From: Verpa conica
Lineage: Eukaryota > Ascomycota > Pezizomycetes > Pezizales > Morchellaceae
Assembly (NCBI GenBank): GCA_033030425.1
Contig: JAUFSD010000007.1
Span: 1,841,459 to 1,905,458 of the forward strand
DNA length: 64,000 nucleotides
Direction of reading: 5' to 3'
A program made the translations under genes and the position numbers. Below the pieces are notes generated by a model. The model was not told the origin of the DNA. It made no database searches and saw only the letters and a program-made list of their open reading frames with translations. Position 1 is the stretch's first letter, and every line of letters starts with the position of its first letter. Of the stretch, positions 24,766-37,713 are shown piece by piece.

Positions 24766-26478
24766 TTACTCCACCGGAATCGGGTGATACCCATTAAACA
24801 TACCCTCTGGGTCCCACTTCTTCTTCAACCCCACTAGCTTTTTCCTCCGCCAGTCATCATACCCATATAATGCACCGAACCCCTCTGGCCCCTGCGCATA
24901 ATTCAGATAGACCACCGGTTTATCGAACCCGCCCGTGGCATGCAGTGCTGTCGTTGATTTATTTAAAAACCGTTCCGATACATTATCTACTGCCGGGTCC
25001 TGGAGGCCCGCAGATAATAGGCTGCCAGAAGTTAGTTAGACCTACGAAATGGGAGGTAGGGGGATAATTACACGTTGAAACGCTCCTGGCGTAGTGGATA
25101 AGCTGTCGCTGCATCGTCGATTGCCTGCACTCCCTGAACGGGGTACGTCTCAAACAAAATAAAACTACCGTTTGCAGTAGGGTGGGCAGTGGTGAACTTT
25201 ACAAAGTCGGAGTATAAATTACGGACGGTCGGGATGTCGTAGTGTTTCAGCGACGCGGCGTAGAGGCTGATTCGGCCCTTAGTGGCGCAGCCTATCCTTC
25301 CTATTGCCATCCCGCCGAGTTCTTCAATTTTGTCCCATGGGATGACAGATTCGGTACGACTAAGATGGGGGATACGCCCGAAGACACTGTTGAGTTGAGA
25401 TAATGCTGCTGCGGTTGGAGAGGAAGAGACAAAGCTGAGTGCAACCACAGGCTGGGATAGTCAGCGAAGTAAAACAAGACCAGGGAGAAGGGGGCCTAGA
25501 CTTTGAGAGATGGTCCCACTCCAAAAAGCACCAATACTGCAGTCTCGGGCTGCTGCTCAAACTCATTAAGCGCGGTGAATATCGCCTCGATATGTTCAGA
25601 GTCGTATATGATATCAGCATTAAATTGTTGACCCCCGTTTGTCTCGTTGTAGATTTTATAGACTGCCTTCGTGACGATACCAAAGTTGTGGCCAGCCCCA
25701 CGAAGTCCCCAGAAGAGGTCTGAATGGGACGTGTCCGAGACAGTGATTAGCTCCCCGGCAGCCGTTGCGAGGTGTACTGAGATAAGGTTGTCAGCCATGA
25801 GGCCGTGGAGGCCTTGAAGTCGCCCATGCCCTCCACCAAGGGTAGCGCCTAGGAAGCCAACACATGGGCATACCCCGGTGGCTTACGAGATTGTTAGTTG
25901 GCTCCTGAGAATGGAAGAGGAGGGCTCCTAACGAGTTTCTTTTTTGGCAGCATGTACGGTAGTCATCACTTGGCTGACGGTAACACCCCCACCGATGGTC
26001 ATTGTATCGGTATCGAGGTCAATGTCAAGGGTAGAGAGTGTAGAAATATCGATCATGATCGCATTGTGCACCTTGTTTATTGTGGTGGCCCAGCCATGAC
26101 GGGCACTACCGGCGAAGATGGCTCGACCATTCCTTTTGGCGTAGTTAATCTATAACTTGGGTTAGAATGAAATGTGTAGAGGGTAGGCGGAGGTTGTTCA
26201 GAGACAATTTGGGGGACATCATTCTCTGTGCCAACCCTCACAACAGCGGTTATTTCTGGGTGAGTGAAGTCGCAATACCGTTTCGTCAACTCTCCAAACC
26301 TGGTGCTATCCTTTGGTAGGACGATTGAAGCCCCTGGGGAAAGTTGAGAGCCTAGTTCCTTGACGATCGGGTCATATGGCTTGAAGAAGTTGAAGTAGTA
26401 CTTTTCGGGGCAGACGAAATAGACAGTACAGACAAGCACAGCGGCCGAAACCAGACTTGTGTAGCTGTAGGACCTCAT
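24766..26478 (-). CDS. FAD-linked oxidoreductase (berberine-bridge/PCMH type), membrane-anchored or secreted
   Basis: Exons 26478-26206, 26149-25933, 25881-25502, 25451-25072, 25021-24766 sum to 1506 nt, giving 501 aa. The N-terminus has one hydrophobic segment (SLVSAAVLVCTVYFVC), a signal peptide or anchor. The FAD-binding domain shows EITAVVRVGTENDVPQI, FAGSARHGWATTINK (the usual position of the covalent-flavin His), MTIGGGVTVSQV, CPCVGFLGATLGGGHGRLQG and LFWGLRGAGHNFGIVT. The C-terminus has the BBE motif VYLNYAQGPEGFGALYG ending MFNGYHPIP. The family oxidises alcohols, sugars or secondary-metabolite intermediates; substrate unknown. No biosynthetic cluster is visible around it. Introns are 51-56 bp, and intron 2 has a CTAAC branch site. 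Confidence 0.9.
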
Positions 26479-26870
26479 TGTTACTTTAGGCGTAATTGTA
26501 TAGGTGGTAGATTCTGATAGTGACGGGCCTCGTTATATCTGAGTATTATAGGTGAGCCCGTGCTCTCAAGAAACTAGAGGAATGGAAATCAAGGAGCAAT
26601 TCTATACCATATATATACGCCTAGCACCCGCACTGTATCCCGTGTGGAGTGAATAAAGGCATTCGTCCTGTTTTTCAGGACTCTTTGAATTTCCTTCGTA
26701 CCTCCTAATTGCCGGATTCCCCCCGACTTCCTGCTGTGTCGCACCAGTCTCACATCGGCGATGGAGAACACTCATTAGGCTTGAGCGGTCCTGCTTCGCA
26801 GCTTCAGCTCAGCCTTATCCCGCATGAGTGAGATGCAGATCACCGGATCGACAGTAGGAGTAAGCTTCCT

Positions 26871-26899
26871 GTCTCAGGGTTAGGGTTTAATTGAGACAT
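26871..26899. repeat. Telomere-like motif inside a short inverted repeat
   Basis: GGGTTAGGGTTT (26877-26888) is bracketed by GTCTCA and TGAGAC, forming a small hairpin with the telomeric units in the loop. It lies about 400 bp before the FAD oxidoreductase start. Confidence 0.7.
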
Positions 26900-27804
26900 C
26901 TCACGGTGACCATCCCAATGCGGGGAAGATAGACACAAGGACTACACGTATTACTGCGTAGCCCCCGATTAATGATATCAAGTAGTCGAATGGGAACCCA
27001 TTGGATACTAAAAGCAGCTACGGGCCCGTGAGGTAAAGTGCACGTACCTGAGTAAGCCGTTTGTTGGTAATGTAACTTCATCTGCCTACAATTCTGTCGG
27101 AGACGCCTACCTATCACTACCCTGAGACACACCAGCCCGTGGTGGTGAAGAGGATTAAGTTTAAGACTCGAGTCTCCCAATTGCCATTACAGTGAGCTGC
27201 ACCCGCTATCACCGGTACAAAGTATCAAGAGTCAGGGCCAAGTCTTTTTGGGGGGGCGATTGAGATTGAATTCGAGTACCGTCTAACCTACTGTAAGGTA
27301 GATACTCGGGGTAAAGCTTTCTTTCAAACACTACATATGCATCATTTGAGTAACTGAATTCATGTGTACATAGTAATGTGAGAGTATCAAACATATGGAT
27401 ACATGTATGTAGTCATATAAAATTGAGAACGTACGCGACTGTGAGTATCTAATTCCTATCACGTGTATTTCTTGAGGGGACACCGCATCTAGCCGACTCC
27501 CCGGCGCCGTACGGGGGATGACTGGCCACCCGAACAGCAAAAAGAACCTCACTTCACATAGGCTATGTATTCATGTAACTATCACAGCATAAAGGAACGA
27601 ACCAGAACTGGGAAATAAGCGCTTACTTTATGTGCATATGAATCCGTGTAGAGGGAGAGATCTTATCACAAGCAGCCTTCTAATTGTATCATCAGTCATT
27701 GGTTATTATATAATGCTATTTTGCTCTAATGCTATGGAAAGTGATTATTTACATTCGAGGTCTGAAATTGTCCTCACTCAAGAGCGCCGCGGCTTACCTA
27801 GTCA

Positions 27805-27814
27805 GGGTTAGGGG
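27805..27814. repeat. Telomere-like GGGTTAGGGG
   Basis: Single short copy, far from any recognised gene. Confidence 0.6.
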
Positions 27815-28514
27815 TCGCCCAAGCGTGTACAAACACCCGACCACTACCCCCGGACAGATCCCCAAAGCATTATATACTCCCCCTGATCATTATATCTCAC
27901 AATTGTGGAGATTTATACACGTACATATGCATAGGGAAACCCTTAATGCCTGTCGGAAATCATGTTCTCGGATGATTCGGATGATCACCGTGGAGAATGT
28001 GGGGAAGCGACAAGGGTGATTATGCTCATCTACATGTAGCCTTAATTTCATGGCCCACATCTTATTTCGACGTCTTAGCACATGGGTCTTATTTGCCAAG
28101 AGTCGCTGATACTTTACCGGTCTCATAAGTAAGTGGGGGGTTGCTTCTGGATCATGTAGCCTACTATGACAATGGCCTAAATGCTTATTTTGTACCCCCG
28201 CAACTACCATTACAGAAATATCAATCCCAAAGATTAACTGGTGGTAGACCTAAAAGTCCCACAAGCAATTTATTTCAGTGTACGTACTGGAAGTGGAAAG
28301 AAAGTAGAAGAAAGAAATAGTTAAACTACTCCCACGAAGCTGTCTAGCACTATCTGCATATCCTAATGATTTTAAGATCACCCATCGTCGTACCATGGAG
28401 GTGACTCAGGCTATAGGATTTGTGTGAGCTATTGAGGTGATCTTGGGTTCGTGAGGTACTCACTGCGTCGGTGCCAAAGAGCAATGGCGGTCTATCGTAC
28501 CCAAGGTTTTCCTC

Positions 28515-29642
28515 TTAGTACAGCCGGATGTAAGAAATCAATTTTCTGTCGTGGTAGGGGGGGGTATACTTAATGATCCAGCTCTGGCTCCCTCTATTTT
28601 GTATAAGTTTTCGACCGCTACAAACTACTGCGGTCCCACCATTAAACGGTACGTTTGTCTGCTCCAATAAGCAAGACGTACTCAGATTTGTGATCCTCCA
28701 GTTACGAGATGAATCAAGCTCCAACTTCCATGTCAAGTTAATAAAGCGGTTTTCGTAATCTTCCTGATTTTTGATATTGCCAAAAAGTGGGGTTAATCGA
28801 GTCCTCGTAAGTCTGTTGATGATACACCATGAATTTCTTTCCTCGGTAGTCGACGAATCGAAACACTTTGAGTGAGCTAACGTCCACTGAAATTCCCAGT
28901 CTTCACGATATTGAGACTCCCGCGGGATGCCTGCTGGTGATAAGAGTATAGGCGAGTTATAGACGTAGTTATGCCGGAGCAGGTCTCGGGTACCTACGTT
29001 TTGTATGTGGACCCATCCGGGCGGGAATGCAATGACGGGGATCACAAACTCCCAGCAATGTCTTTTACATCCAGAAGTATACTCTTGGATATGTAGTAGA
29101 GAACCCGAGTCCGAGACTTCTCCAGCTATGTCAACTACCTTGTCGTTGTAGAATATGACGATATTGTAAGAGACGCCCCTGCTGCACTTAGTAACAGTGA
29201 ACGACTAAAAGTCAAGACAAAATTACCCATCCTCATCAACCACCTTTCGCAATCTCCATCTCTGCCAAGGTAGTCCATGGTGATGCCAGGTACAGAGCTT
29301 CCCTAATACTGGCCATATCGTTAGAAAGGTATCGCTCCTGTCCTTTGTTTTGGGGGTTATACCGTCTCCCGTGGGTGCATCGAGGGACCTCACAGATGCA
29401 GGATTAGTAATTGAATAAACCAATCCTTTCTCCGGCTCAGTATCTTCACTACAAAAACAAGAAAGTGGTTCAATCCACCAGATTTGTTGGTCTTTATACA
29501 AGTTCTCATCCTGTTTATATGCCAGCACACGAGAGGCTACTTTGTCGGTATTGACGTGCTCCATGTGTAAAACGGTCGACGTTTCTTTATTGCGGATTAC
29601 GTATGCACCGGCAGAGAGCTGACCGCAGTATACGTCAGACAT
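28515..29642 (-). CDS. Beta-trefoil (ricin-B-like) carbohydrate-binding protein
   Basis: Exons 29642-29227 and 29178-28515 (48-bp intron) sum to 1080 nt, giving 359 aa. Repeated trefoil-like strands with Gly/His/Trp spacing: AGAYVIRNKETSTVLHME, DQQIWWIEP, WQRWRLRKV, GWVHIQNVGTRDLLRHNY, EFQWTLAHS and, last, NWRITNLSTSCLLEQTNV with QSWIIKY, the classic QxW-type ending. It appears to contain two trefoil lobes. There is no signal peptide, so it is probably cytoplasmic. Family is inferred from the repeat pattern; sugar specificity unknown. It could alternatively be a non-lectin trefoil. Confidence 0.7.
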
Positions 29643-29752
29643 GTTATATTAATTGAGGTGCTTGGTTTCGTGGGATGGCCGCTGTCCTTATCGAGTTGAT
29701 ATCAGGGAGTGAGGGGTTTATTGTTACTGTGGCTGAAAGTAGCATAGGGCCT

Positions 29753-29763
29753 GGGTTAGGGTT
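29753..29763. repeat. Telomere-like motif 111 bp before the trefoil gene
   Basis: GGGTTAGGGTT on the plus strand, which reads AACCCTAACCC toward the gene. Confidence 0.8.
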
Positions 29764-31110
29764 TTTTGATGTTTATTTTTTTCCCCGCTATAACAAACCA
29801 CCCAATAGTTTAATTCTTTGGAGATGTAAGTTCAATATGTAGTCTCTCCTTAAAGTACCTGTGGTTTTTGAGCCTATAGATAAGTCTATAGACCAGTGTT
29901 GGGCGCGGTCAGGATGAAGCAGTGCACAAACAGATTGCCCTTCACCCAACCACCTTCCTGCAGACAGGGGCGACCCACCGTGAGGCTTCGTCCCCCAAAG
30001 CTGGAGTAGGATGGCCCACGTATATGGAGAAGAGAAGGGGGGGAGGGGGTTTATATAGGAGGTCTGAAAAGTGAGAGCCCCCCCTTTGCCGTCGGCGATA
30101 TAATTATAACATGCCATAATCAGCTCACCTATCTACAAGAACAAATAAAAGGCGAGAAAGACATAAAAATATAGAGAAGTACCGGTGGCCAAATTTCCAT
30201 CCCCCAGGCGGGGATGATGGGGATAATGATATGAGGACTTACACACCTTATAATACGAGCACAAGTTACTTTAACGACTATGGGAATAACAATAATACTC
30301 ACATAGTAAGTTAGGTATATATATATGAAGAGAATTAATTCTTTTGTCTCTCGTTACGGAACAAAGGAAAGAAATAGTAGATTTTCATTGTGGGGGAGAG
30401 GAGGGGGGCTTCACCAACTGTCTCATACGCAAGCCATAGTATGGTACCAAGAACCCTACCTCCCGCAGTACTACATACTATGTGCTGAATCTCCACCAGT
30501 GCCGAGAAATAATTGGCCGACCAATCTAATAAGATTGATCTGGGTAGGTAGCAGGATAATGTACGCCTGCTTGTGTCTTTGTGTCCCCACGATATATATG
30601 CAGTTACACGTATAAGTTTAATGCCTATATACTGCGGTTACATGTACATGTAGCCTCTTTTTATCTGTCTTGTATTTCAGTGGGTAGGTCTGTGTGTCGG
30701 TATCTCATGATATTTCTCGTTGACGTCATGATCGACGGCAGCGCACAGGAGGCAGAGCCGCACGGGAACTCCCGCAGAGCCTCATGTCATGAATAAATGA
30801 GTAAGACCCCTGGTCGAACGGAAGACTACATGTATTTTTTGGATGTGCGATATCAATCCTTCACTGCTCTTGATATTGAGGATACTTAGGGTTGATAGGT
30901 GGGTTTAAGGGGGGAAATACTCTAATCCACAAAGACCCGGATAGATGGCTGACTTCCCCCGATGTCTAGTGGGTACAGCCTTGCGCATCCCCAGCCTGGG
31001 TCGATGCAAATACCGTTTGTACTTGAAGTTTTCTTTACATGGCAATTACTAACAAAGTCGAGAAGCTCCGAGAATTTGTAGGTTATTTGTTCTAAGAATT
31101 TTATACCCGT

Positions 31111-31121
31111 GGGTTAGGGTT
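31111..31121. repeat. Telomere-like GGGTTAGGGTT
   Basis: About 270 bp before the putative start of the small TM gene at 31394. Confidence 0.8.
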
Positions 31122-31393
31122 GTGTTGGTCCGGCGAACGTCTTGATACAAATGTCCTGGAGACCCCCGCAGGGGCCTAGTTTTACTTGAGAAATACCCCC
31201 GGCCCTATTATGCAAAGGTATGTCGTTTTTATTTCTTACAGCAGGTGGGAATGAACATGGTCCTCCATCTCCAGTGGTTTTGTCCGGGGATGCCCAGTCC
31301 TCTGTTACTCGGTAGGTTGGACTCGTTGATAGGGAATCCGATGGTGGTCTGTAAGCTCTCATGCCCTTGGCCTTCCTCTAAGGATAGTGGTAC

Positions 31394-32395
31394 ATGCTGA
31401 CGTCTTACTTGGTCACTACCATAGCATCACTCTTGTCATCACAACCTCACCTCCATCTCTTTAACCGCTTCATCCTCATCACCTCCATCATCACCATTCT
31501 CGTCACAATTCTCATCATCATCTTCACTCTCATCATTATTCTCATCATCACCGTCCTCATCTCAATCTCCCTCCTCTTCCACCAACACCACTACCTCCTC
31601 CTCCCATCATTCCTACATCTCCAACCAAAGCGGGTAACCAGCAAGTATTCATCAGTAATCATCATAAGCAATAGCCAATCTTCACAAATATCCTCGGACG
31701 AGAAGAAAACCCCGCCCCATGTGCACACCCACTCTAAGGATATTGTGAAGGTCAAACTCTGGAGCAGGACCTGGTCGTGCCCCTACAAGACAATCTGGTG
31801 TCTACAATGCTCAACCGAGGACATTAAAAATAACTTGCGTACTATCCTAGCTACGGATACTACTTTTTTCTATGGTCCAGATCGTCTTGTTCTGTATGGA
31901 TGCAATGGCGACACTCTAGGCCAGCGTTATAATCCATGGAATCAGTCGGACATATGAATGAATGAATTTATCATTTAAGTACATGCAACCCTTAGGTTAT
32001 GGTACCCATCAGTCGGACATAGAGGCACTGGAAGAACTTGTACTCAAACGTAGCACGCAAGGATTTTCTATTTCAATGAGGATTGATGCTCGTAGAGTGT
32101 CGGTAAGTGTCCCTTATCAAGGAGAGGAATCTTGGGTCATCTGACTGACAGACTATAGGTCCAGATCCACACAGCCGTTTATTTTCTAGGAGGTGTGATC
32201 ATCTTGCTACTGGCAGCAGCTCCCGTGGTGATAGGTCTGGTAGAACCGGGCGTTACTATAAGGATGTTTTTAGGTGGGGTCATGGGTATGCATTAAAATT
32301 CTCAGCTAGGTATACCAGTTATTGTGGCTAACTAACCAGGTAACCTCTTATCTGGAATCATCCGATGGGCGTTTACCCCCTTGTTTCGTGATTAG
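31394..32395 (+). CDS. Unknown protein with C-terminal membrane helices
   Basis: Family not recognised. Exons 31394-31925, 31996-32102, 32159-32285, 32340-32395; phases agree (822 nt, 273 aa). The central part is soluble (TTFFYGPDRLVLYGCNGDTL, IEALEELVLKRSTQGFSIS). It is followed by a clear helix (VYFLGGVIILLLAAAPVVIG) and a second, shorter one ending IIRWAFTPLFRD. The first 60 codons translate a low-complexity TCATCA tract into an Ile/Leu-rich stretch that may not be real, so the true start could be in an upstream exon. Intron 1 is unusual: its first 29 nt resemble the first 26 nt of exon 2. If it is retained, the frame ends at TGA 31955. Confidence 0.6.
31430..31610. repeat. TCA/TCATCA-rich low-complexity tract
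   Basis: Purine-poor tract of CATCATC, TCTCATCA and CCTCCTC units at the start of the TM gene model. Confidence 0.7.
31926..31995 (+). other. Intron 1 with duplicated exon boundary
   Basis: 70-nt GT-AG intron. It begins GTTATAATCC and carries ATCAGTCGGACATA at 31941-31954. Exon 2 begins GTTATGGTACCC and carries the identical 14-mer at 32008-32021. In between lies TGAATGAATGAATTTATC. Reading through either copy into the downstream exon keeps the same frame. Confidence 0.7.
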
Positions 32396-33771
32396 GTATA
32401 CTATGCTCTCTACTACTACAGTCTTCGGTAGCAACCGTGTAGCTTTAGACTCGGGGTACGGTTTATATAGGGAAGGATAGGATATATTCTAGTCTCTCTT
32501 ATGATAGTAGTTTTTTTTACATTATCGTCATGTCTTGCGGTTTCTTCTTTTCTGTAACACTTCCTGCCTTGTGCTTCATTCGGAGGATGATTTAGCTCGC
32601 CCTGTTTTTCTTTTTAACTAGATGCAATACCCCTTCCCCACTGAACACTCTGAGACAAAATAGATTCCCCACCCCCTTGTACCTAGCTCATTATTGTAAA
32701 GTATGAGTCTCTTCCTAGACATTCTTTCTATCCGTCCGTCTCTATGTATCAACTAGCGTATAGATCACTTTGCTTATGTCTGGGTCACCACTTTATCATC
32801 ATAGGCTATTATGATATTGAACTAGACTAATCTACAGCTACTGCAGCACTGCTGGGTAAAGACAGCTATGCGTACGATGAACCTCACGGAATTCCTTACT
32901 AAATCACCACCAGTATAGCGTTGATAACTTCATGTCATGAGTGCTACCCCCTTATAATTATCACCTATAGAACCTGGAATATCGCCCACGATCTCATACA
33001 GAGAATAAATCTTTATTGAAATATCCATATATGATTAATACAGCACGTACATAATCCCCCTTGCTTACCAGAGGCATTACTTTAGATTGACCTTTCCTTT
33101 CTCTACAACCTAATCTTTTCTTTAGGCACGCTTATTTCGGAACTATATGAAACGGCACTAAAGTACACCCATCTCCTGCTGGGAGTTACTCATACAAATT
33201 AGGTGGTTTAATATGTCATAAGACTATCAGTCTCATTGCGTTTCCTGATAGATTACTAAAAGACAAGTAGTTTATGCCGTCAAAATTCCAGCTCACAGAT
33301 GAAGCATCTCACAGTACCTCTGGCATATGAGAAACGTAACAAAAATATAAGGGATCCGGATAATAAATGAAAAATCGGACAATATTTCCCCCTTAAAATA
33401 TTTGGTCCACAGCGGAGACCGTATTCGTACTCAATATTCGTCCAGAAAAAAGGAGATTCAGTCTACATAGAGCGAGATATTGCCTTCTGATACGCCACCC
33501 AGTTATCGGAAAATACGAAAACACAAATCGAGTAGCGTAAATGACAGAAAAGATCACGGATTGCGCAACAGGACATACAAAGGAGATTAGTGTAAGGAGT
33601 GACTATGAGCTATCTGAAGGAGCAATTGTGTTTACGGTAGACTCAGAGATTATCAGAAAGTATCTAATAATTTTAGATGTAAGTACTCTGCGGAAAACTA
33701 GATGATTCTGTTACTAGGAGGAGGGTGTACTGTAGGGAAGTGAAGGGGAGTATCCGTGGATCATACCATAG
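32396..33771. other. Gene-free stretch
   Basis: A/T-rich, short frames only. No recognised repeat. Confidence 0.45.
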
Positions 33772-34176
33772 TTACGGGGTGTAACCTTCACAGTACTTCT
33801 CGTATGCGGTAGAACCCTCTTTATAGGTTGATATATTAGCACCATAGCTTTTGGAAAATGTAATGAGAAACGTACGCGTAATATCCCCAGGGTTAGTGGT
33901 GCTACAGCGCATATTCAAACATATGTAAAACCATCCGGTTGGCTCGCCAACGCAGATACACTTGGGATCCACTTGCGGAGGCGGACAGTGGGCAAATGCA
34001 GTACCAGGGCAGCTCAACTATTTATATAAAGTTATAAGTAAATAGGCTTGAGGAAATTAGGGGTCACAACATACAGCGCAATCAGGCAAGCCTGGAATCT
34101 GTGCAGAAACAGAGGTGAAAACCGTAGCAAGCATGGTAAAGAGTATGTCAGAGCTAGGGATAATTGTGTATTTCAT
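33772..34176 (-). CDS. CFEM-like eight-cysteine secreted protein
   Basis: Exons 34176-34075 and 34017-33772 (57-bp intron) give 115 aa. A signal peptide (ILFTMLATVFTSVSA) precedes a small domain with eight cysteines: LPDCA, LSC, AHC, DPKCIC, FYIC, MRC, YEKYC. Order, the LPDCA start and an Asp before the CxC pair fit the CFEM pattern, used by fungi for haem capture or as effectors. Spacing between the first cysteines is tighter than the consensus, and the last cysteine is far from the seventh, so it is CFEM-like rather than canonical. No GPI tail is seen. An upstream in-frame ATG at 34275 would bury the signal peptide and is unlikely. Confidence 0.75.
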
Positions 34177-34223
34177 TTTGAGGTTGGAGCTTGTACGAGG
34201 GTAATAAAGATGTATTCGTGACA

Positions 34224-34230
34224 ATTTATA
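34224..34230 (-). promoter_or_regulatory. TATA box of the CFEM-like gene
   Basis: TATAAAT on the minus strand, about 50 nt before the ATG. This also argues for the start at 34176. Confidence 0.45.
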
Positions 34231-37138
34231 AGTACGGTAGAGAGAAAGTAAGAGTGGAGACTTAGGACTAGACAAGAACTAAAGAGACAGTCCTATGTTT
34301 CTTTCAGTGAAGTTCGGGAGCTATATATGAGGTAAGACTGATTAGCTATGTTCTAATTTCTTCTTATACTTAGCTGATTAACTGGATATTTCATTTGGGG
34401 CTTGTCCCTAGGGGAAAAGAGCAAGAAACCCTTGTTTAAACCCCTCCTGCTAATAAAGTTTGGTTTTGTGCCTCTTTACCGGTAGTCAAGTCCTGACGTA
34501 GTATTACCCTCACATCATGAGATTTAGCTTCTGTGCCAAGTACTGAAATCGCAAAAACTGGTGCTAATCTAGTGATCTGGGCCTCGAGGTGTAAAATTGG
34601 GCTTGTGCTTGTGCGTTCCCAGGGAGTATGGTGCAGCTGCAACAGAAAAATTTGGAAAATCATGGAAATAACGTGAGCCTTCAATCCACCAAACCCAGGG
34701 TATACGGGCTTAAAATATACTCTGTATGAAAACAAGAATCTGTATACCGCACGAAAATTAGTAAATTCCATCGGTGAACAGGGTCCACTATTTTAACTAA
34801 ACAAGGTGGTTGATAGATATTAGCATGTTGTTTGATGAAACTTAGTTAGGGCCTATTGGCCTGCTATTCTAATAGTTGCTAATTCTATATATCCTACGAG
34901 ATCTCACAAATAATAAAGATCCGGAGACTCGATTACATAGTGACTAGAGACTGGCTAAGCATCCGGGCAGAGAAGAGGCTTGCACTTCAGTCAGGTCAGG
35001 TAACTTTTTCTATGTGGCTGGGTTTGCCAGATCCCGGTTTGAACTATAAGTATGATTCGTTGATTCATAGCGAGCTGAGAACGGGAGTTCTCTAGATTTA
35101 CATACCAAAACAAACGTGCAGGTAATAAGTGCCCCATTCAGAACCAGATCCTACAAAAAATTACCTAGGAGATCGAGGTCTCTTACTAATATAATGGTTT
35201 GAGCTCGTACTTGTGTTTCGAATAATGTACTTGCGGTATTGTCAGGGGCTGTATGGTGCATAATCCATATGCGATGCCACCCATGATCGTCTTTTACACT
35301 TCCTAGCCATTAACCCTCGACTATGAGGAACTTTGTACGTAACACGAGTATACTTGGGGTCTGACCTCTACAGCATGCGGCAAAAAAGATCGAGAAACGT
35401 GGCATAAGAGGTTCAGAGTCTTTATTCGCTCTTTAGGTTTTCTTTGAGGATTTTAGTAGCAGGATTTACCACTACACCCTTTTAGTAGACCCTGGTTTCT
35501 CGATATTTCTTACCGTACGCTATAGAGTGTGCTCTTTATTTTTACTAATAGTCTGATGAACTCGGAATAGATGACTCTGACCAATTACCCAAACCAGTCA
35601 CAGGCACGGTATATCAGGGTTCATCGTAGGGTGCGGGGGTCAAGAGTTCCACCATCGTGAGGTATACTTGTATAATAGTTGGAGGGCTAAAAAAACTCTT
35701 AAATATAACCAATATACAAGACGTTGAAATAAGAACTAGGTTGTCTCAGGATACGAGTTTCTGCTGTTTATAGCAACAGCCATCAAAAGTGATAGCAACC
35801 TTCAGCCCGCCAAGAGCTTGGCTTTTTGCATATAGCAGACACACCAAAATTATCCCCACTACACTTTAAGAAACCATTTGCCCGTCACAGTTGGGACTCT
35901 GTTCAGGATGACAATTTGCTGGTTCACCCAGCTCTCTATCCCGTATACGATGGGTTGAGTGCCTAGAGAGCTTACTCCTAGGCCAATAAGCGACCGCATC
36001 TGAGGTCGGATTGAGTGATATATTGTGAGTGTCTTTGGTGATAATCCTATGCCACTATCGGGCGTAGAAGAATTAAATGAAAGGTCACTTGATTATTTTT
36101 GAAACTCTACGGTAGCTATAAACTTAGTGAACACTCTCTGCAATTGATTATATTCCGGTTGAAGAGGAAAATTAATACCGTGGCTTGTATTTCCAGGAGT
36201 CAGCTAAGTGTATCCTGCCAATTTATGCCTCTCTTTTCTAGGCAGAAATTGAGTTTACTCACTACTGTATATACTATTACGTAGGTAATTCTTACTAATA
36301 ACGCGAGGGGAGGTATATAAAGCTTAAAATGTATATTATTGACATATAGAGGTTAGGGAGTGTCACCCACTCTAGTAGTTCAGCATCATGAAATTCCATT
36401 AGCCAAAAATATTGTAAGCATTAATTAGGTCCAGAAATATAGCATTATACGCGGGAACTTCATCCACATAGTTATTGTTTTACCAATGGTTGAGTCGGTC
36501 TGGTAACGGAATCGACCACATACTTTGTGGACTAATCTCGCCGACGATTAATTATGAGTAAATACTTAGGCGAAATTAAATATCGCCAGGTGTGGAGCCT
36601 GATTGTATCGTGTTGCAACGAAGCGGTGGACTATATACTTCATTAACTTGAGTCTAAGAATATTATGTCACAAAAACCATGAGTTATTTCAGGAGTTAGG
36701 AAGGTGATTATATACTCTAGAAAACTCTAGTTTTGATGAGTTGTTTGTTGCGTAATCAAAGAACGTGATCATGCATCCAACTAAAGTCCTAACCTATGGT
36801 CTGGTATCTTTGGTGGCGCTTGTGATTAGTAGCTACATTCCAGGCGAATTCTTCAGAGCACGCCTACAGCTAAGTACCAAAAGAGATGTAACGCTGTGGC
36901 ACGTGAAAGATTCCAAGGCTGAGCAAGCCACCTATCTTGAGTTATGTATCCTGTAATAGATGCTCATTCTGCTAGATTTAATCAATCACGCATCTCTAGG
37001 TCTAGATCTGTCTTGAGAGAGTACAGACTAAGGCCATCTAATCTCCTGAATACACAGTATCCTATCCCTAACACCTAGCCTATATAGCAATCATTACATT
37101 ATGAGTGGATGTCCATAGAATACCCAACCTCGATAGTT
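34231..37138. other. Long gene-poor stretch
   Basis: A/T-rich, no family recognised. A 111-codon minus frame at 34771-34436 has no domain. One possible small secreted frame at 36765. Confidence 0.45.
36765..36956 (+). other. Possible small secreted or membrane peptide
   Basis: Frame of 63 codons. From its third codon it reads MHPTKVLTYGLVSLVALVIS, a plausible signal sequence, followed by a basic polar stretch. No cysteines beyond the last residues, no family, and an intron may follow. Weak. Confidence 0.25.
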
Positions 37139-37267
37139 CTGTCTCGTGCCCAGCCTTCTTGTGATTGGTAGTAATATGTCCTATACCACCATCCCAAAAC
37201 TACATGTAAAGACTGCGCGAGGCACAAGCCTTGGCGCCAAATTCAACAAAGGCTAGGCACGAGACAG
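37139..37267. repeat. 129-bp inverted-repeat element
   Basis: CTGTCTCGTGCCCAGCCTT at the left and AAGGCTAGGCACGAGACAG at the right are inverted repeats with one mismatch. No clear target duplication, no coding capacity. Confidence 0.65.
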
Positions 37268-37713
37268 GGGATATGTAATAATGTAATGCCTCAGTGTCAT
37301 AAAGACTCTCTGAAGCAGTCGGTCACTAAGAGACTGTTTTTTACCCCAGAAAGATCATTAGATTATCACTGGGGGGCTTAAATGCCCCGCCCTGACTAAG
37401 CACAATCATGTGCCACACTTGCGCCTCATGACAGGATACTTCAAGCCACTGTGGGCATGGGGAGCTGGTTCTTAGCGTTCGTCTTGGAGCGATTCGGGAC
37501 GGTTTCTTGGCGCGGTTCCCCAGTTTAGAAGACCAAGTCCCCCATAACGAACACTTTAGAACGTGGCTCCCATAGATCGACAGCACAGCCAGAGAATTGC
37601 AAAAACAGAGAGAAATTGTGGTAGATTTAACCTGATTTCTAACCCATAGGGATGGTTTAATGTAATGCTCTAGGGCACATAATGGAGTTCAGTGATTCTA
37701 TAGAGTATATATA
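37268..37713. other. Spacer between two inverted-repeat elements
   Basis: Contains an antisense frame at 37586-37341 without family. No gene supported. Confidence 0.4.

Larger units (their letters stand above)
26479..28514. other. Gene-free stretch
   Basis: Holds two telomere-like motifs and short unrelated frames. The longest, 28210-27890 minus, 106 codons, is Arg/His-rich with no known family. Confidence 0.4.
29643..31393. other. Gene-free stretch
   Basis: A 109-codon minus frame at 30117-29788 starts 475 bp upstream of the trefoil gene but matches no family. Two telomere-like motifs are present. Confidence 0.4.
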